DNA of 64,000 nucleotides from Lachnospiraceae bacterium (GTDB lineage Bacteria > Bacillota > Clostridia > Lachnospirales > Lachnospiraceae), in NCBI GenBank assembly GCA_017427415.1, contig JAFRSU010000076.1, positions 62,001-126,000 of the forward strand, read 5' to 3'. Position 1 is the stretch's first letter. Each line of letters begins with the position of its first letter. The translations under genes and the position numbers were made by a program. Below the pieces are notes generated by a model, which was not told the origin of the DNA, did not search any database, and was given only the letters and a program-made list of their open reading frames with translations. Below, piece by piece: positions 62,482-64,000 of this stretch.

Positions 62482-64000
62482 ATGTTAGTACCCATTAGCT
62501 GGTTAAAAGATTATGTAGATATAGATGTTACCATGGATGAACTTGAAAAGAAGATGTTCGACTGTGGTTTTGAAGTAGAAGAAAAATACGAGATAGGAAA
62601 AGATATCTCCAAAGTAGTGGTAGGACTTGTAGAAGAATGCGAGCCCATCCCCGAGACACATCTTCATGTATGTAAGGTGAATGTCGGAACAGGTGAGAAT
62701 CTCCAGATCTGCTGCGGTGCGGATAATGTATGCGTAGGAAAGAAATTCCCCGTAGCACTTGAAGGAGCTCAAGTGTACGCGACAGCTAAGGATCATGTGA
62801 CCATAGAGGGTGTCATGACCATAAAGAAGGGTAAGCTGAGAGGCTATGAGTCCTGCGGTATGCTCTGCTCAGGTACAGAGCTCGGTGTGAGTGAAGATAT
62901 GTATCCCGGCGCAGGCTACAACGGACTTCTGGTTCTCCCTGATGATGCTGTACCCGGCGCAGATGTTAAGCCCATCTTAGGGATAGATGATTATATCTTC
63001 GATGTATCCATCACTGCCAACCGTCCCGACTGCCAGAGCATATTCGGTCTTGCAAGGGAAGTGGCTGCAGCACTTGAGAAGCCTGTAAAGGAGCCGGCAC
63101 TTAACTATACGGAGAACGGAAAGGCTAAGGATGGCTTCAAGGTAACAGTGGAAGCACCCGATCTTTGCCCCCGTTATATCGGACATTATGTATCGGATGT
63201 CACTATCGGCGAGTCACCCGCATGGATGAAGAGAAGACTGGCACTTGTAGGACTTAAGGCTATTTCCAACATAGTAGATATCACAAACTATGTATTAAAA
63301 GAGATCGGCCAGCCCATGCATGCTTTTGATGAAGACTTCCTTGAAGGCAATGCGATAAACGTAAGACGTGCCAATGACGGAGAAAAGATCGTAACTCTTG
63401 ATGAGAAAGAGTTTGCATTAACAAGCAACAACTTAGTCATCTGTGACGGCGTAAAGCCTGTAGCACTTGCCGGTATCATGGGCGGACTTAACTCCGAGAT
63501 AAGAGACACCACAAAGGGTGTGGTATTCGAGTCGGCAAAGTTCGCAAGAGATAATATCAGAAAGAGCTCGAGAGCCTTAGGCCAGAGCTCCGATTCGAGC
63601 GCACGTTTCGCTAAGGGCGTAGATGAATACGGTACCGTTATGGCTATGAAGAGAGCACTTCACTTAGTAGAAGAGCTCGGATGCGGAAAGGTATCTCCAA
63701 CATATGTGGAAGTATCTTCCGGCAACTCCATCGAGCCTACCGAGATGAAGGCTAAAGTCAGCAAGGTAAATAAGGTACTCGGTATCGATGTACCTAAGGC
63801 TGATATCGAAAGGATCTTAAAGAACCTGAACTTTAATCCCGTAATCGACGGCGACGACCTTACCATACAGGTACCTGCATATAGGGAGGATATGGAAAGC
63901 TATCCCGATATCGCCGAGGAAGTGATCCGTATGTACGGATATGATCATGTAACTCCTACATTCCTTGAGACTGCAAAAGTTACTGCAGGCGGTATGAACA
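62482..64000 (+). CDS. pheT: Phenylalanyl-tRNA synthetase beta subunit (3' truncated)
   Basis: 506 codons are visible and the frame runs off the window; the family has about 800 residues. Seen: the start MLVPISWLKDYVDID, a tRNA-binding OB domain (about 40-160; VCKVNVGTGENLQICCGADN), ITANRPDCQSIFGLARE, the B3/4 editing region (GQPMHAFDEDFL, MGGLNSEI), and the B5 domain near the cut. The ATG at 62482 follows AGGAGGAA. It is co-transcribed with pheS under the T-box. Confidence 0.97.
   Translation, partial: MLVPISWLKDYVDIDVTMDELEKKMFDCGFEVEEKYEIGKDISKVVVGLVEECEPIPETHLHVCKVNVGTGENLQICCGADNVCVGKKFPVALEGAQVYATAKDHVTIEGVMTIKKGKLRGYESCGMLCSGTELGVSEDMYPGAGYNGLLVLPDDAVPGADVKPILGIDDYIFDVSITANRPDCQSIFGLAREVAAALEKPVKEPALNYTENGKAKDGFKVTVEAPDLCPRYIGHYVSDVTIGESPAWMKRRLALVGLKAISNIVDITNYVLKEIGQPMHAFDEDFLEGNAINVRRANDGEKIVTLDEKEFALTSNNLVICDGVKPVALAGIMGGLNSEIRDTTKGVVFESAKFARDNIRKSSRALGQSSDSSARFAKGVDEYGTVMAMKRALHLVEELGCGKVSPTYVEVSSGNSIEPTEMKAKVSKVNKVLGIDVPKADIERILKNLNFNPVIDGDDLTIQVPAYREDMESYPDIAEEVIRMYGYDHVTPTFLETAKVTAGGMN

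Overview
The window looks like chromosome of an anaerobic, low-to-moderate GC member of the Lachnospiraceae or close Clostridia. The basis is the Gram-positive gene set and signals: GGAGG-type ribosome sites, TTGACA/TATAAT promoters with 17-base spacing, a Phe T-box leader, and GTG/TTG starts. The repertoire agrees: an anaerobic class III ribonucleotide reductase, HemZ, RqcH, a GerW/YtfJ plus DUF2953 pair, several c-di-GMP proteins, a PheS of clostridial type, and zinc-binding forms of L28 and L32. No phage, transposase, integrase, CRISPR array or rRNA was seen. The assignment rests on gene content and was not tested by a search.

Layout. 0-1 kb: the end of an ABC ATPase with an AbrB-like tail, rpmF and a tRNA-Arg(CCG). 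1-2.7 kb: a 190-base multi-hairpin element, then a marR-flavodoxin operon behind a perfect 16-bp inverted-repeat operator, and an ASCH gene. 2.9-17 kb: a mostly co-directional run with a diguanylate cyclase, cysteine desulfurase, PHP phosphatase, RqcH, a rhomboid-like protein, two ABC-2 permeases, unknown genes, DUF2953/GerW and a clostripain-like lipoprotein. 17-22.5 kb: rpmB, ung, an SCP2-domain protein with a histone-H1-like tail, a cupin regulator with an acyl-CoA synthetase, and a TPR lipoprotein. 22.6-27.2 kb: nucleotide metabolism (NrdR box, nrdD, thyA, folA), with a large palindromic element between nrdD and thyA. 27.3-33.6 kb: galM, rel, an MBL hydrolase, hemZ and HD-GYP. 33.8-36.7 kb: a patch of small accessory genes (GNAT, truncated ASCH, Nudix, small proteins, amidohydrolase).

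36.7-42.7 kb is the most striking region. A promoter is followed by a 35-codon leader peptide with a Cys-Met-Cys-Met-Cys run. Three mutually complementary CCCGGG segments come next and end in an intrinsic terminator. The operon behind it encodes one lipoprotein that fuses two unrelated substrate-binding proteins (polar-amino-acid type and MetQ type), then MetN and MetI, then two polar-amino-acid permeases and their ATPase. I read this as a composite sulfur-amino-acid importer controlled by cysteine/methionine-dependent attenuation.

42.8-64 kb: a secreted unknown protein, a cation efflux pump, two HAD paralogues, metY and a degenerate HD-GYP gene on the minus strand, a DUF6171 and GAF-GGDEF-EAL cluster, a PflA-like radical SAM enzyme, a PIN-like protein with an Arg-rich linker, a frameshifted iron alcohol dehydrogenase, a putative C39-like peptidase, metG (minus), a lipoprotein, a phosphodiesterase, and finally a T-box leader with pheS and the start of pheT. 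A short dispersed palindromic repeat lies just upstream of the ribosome sites of ung, thyA and pheT.
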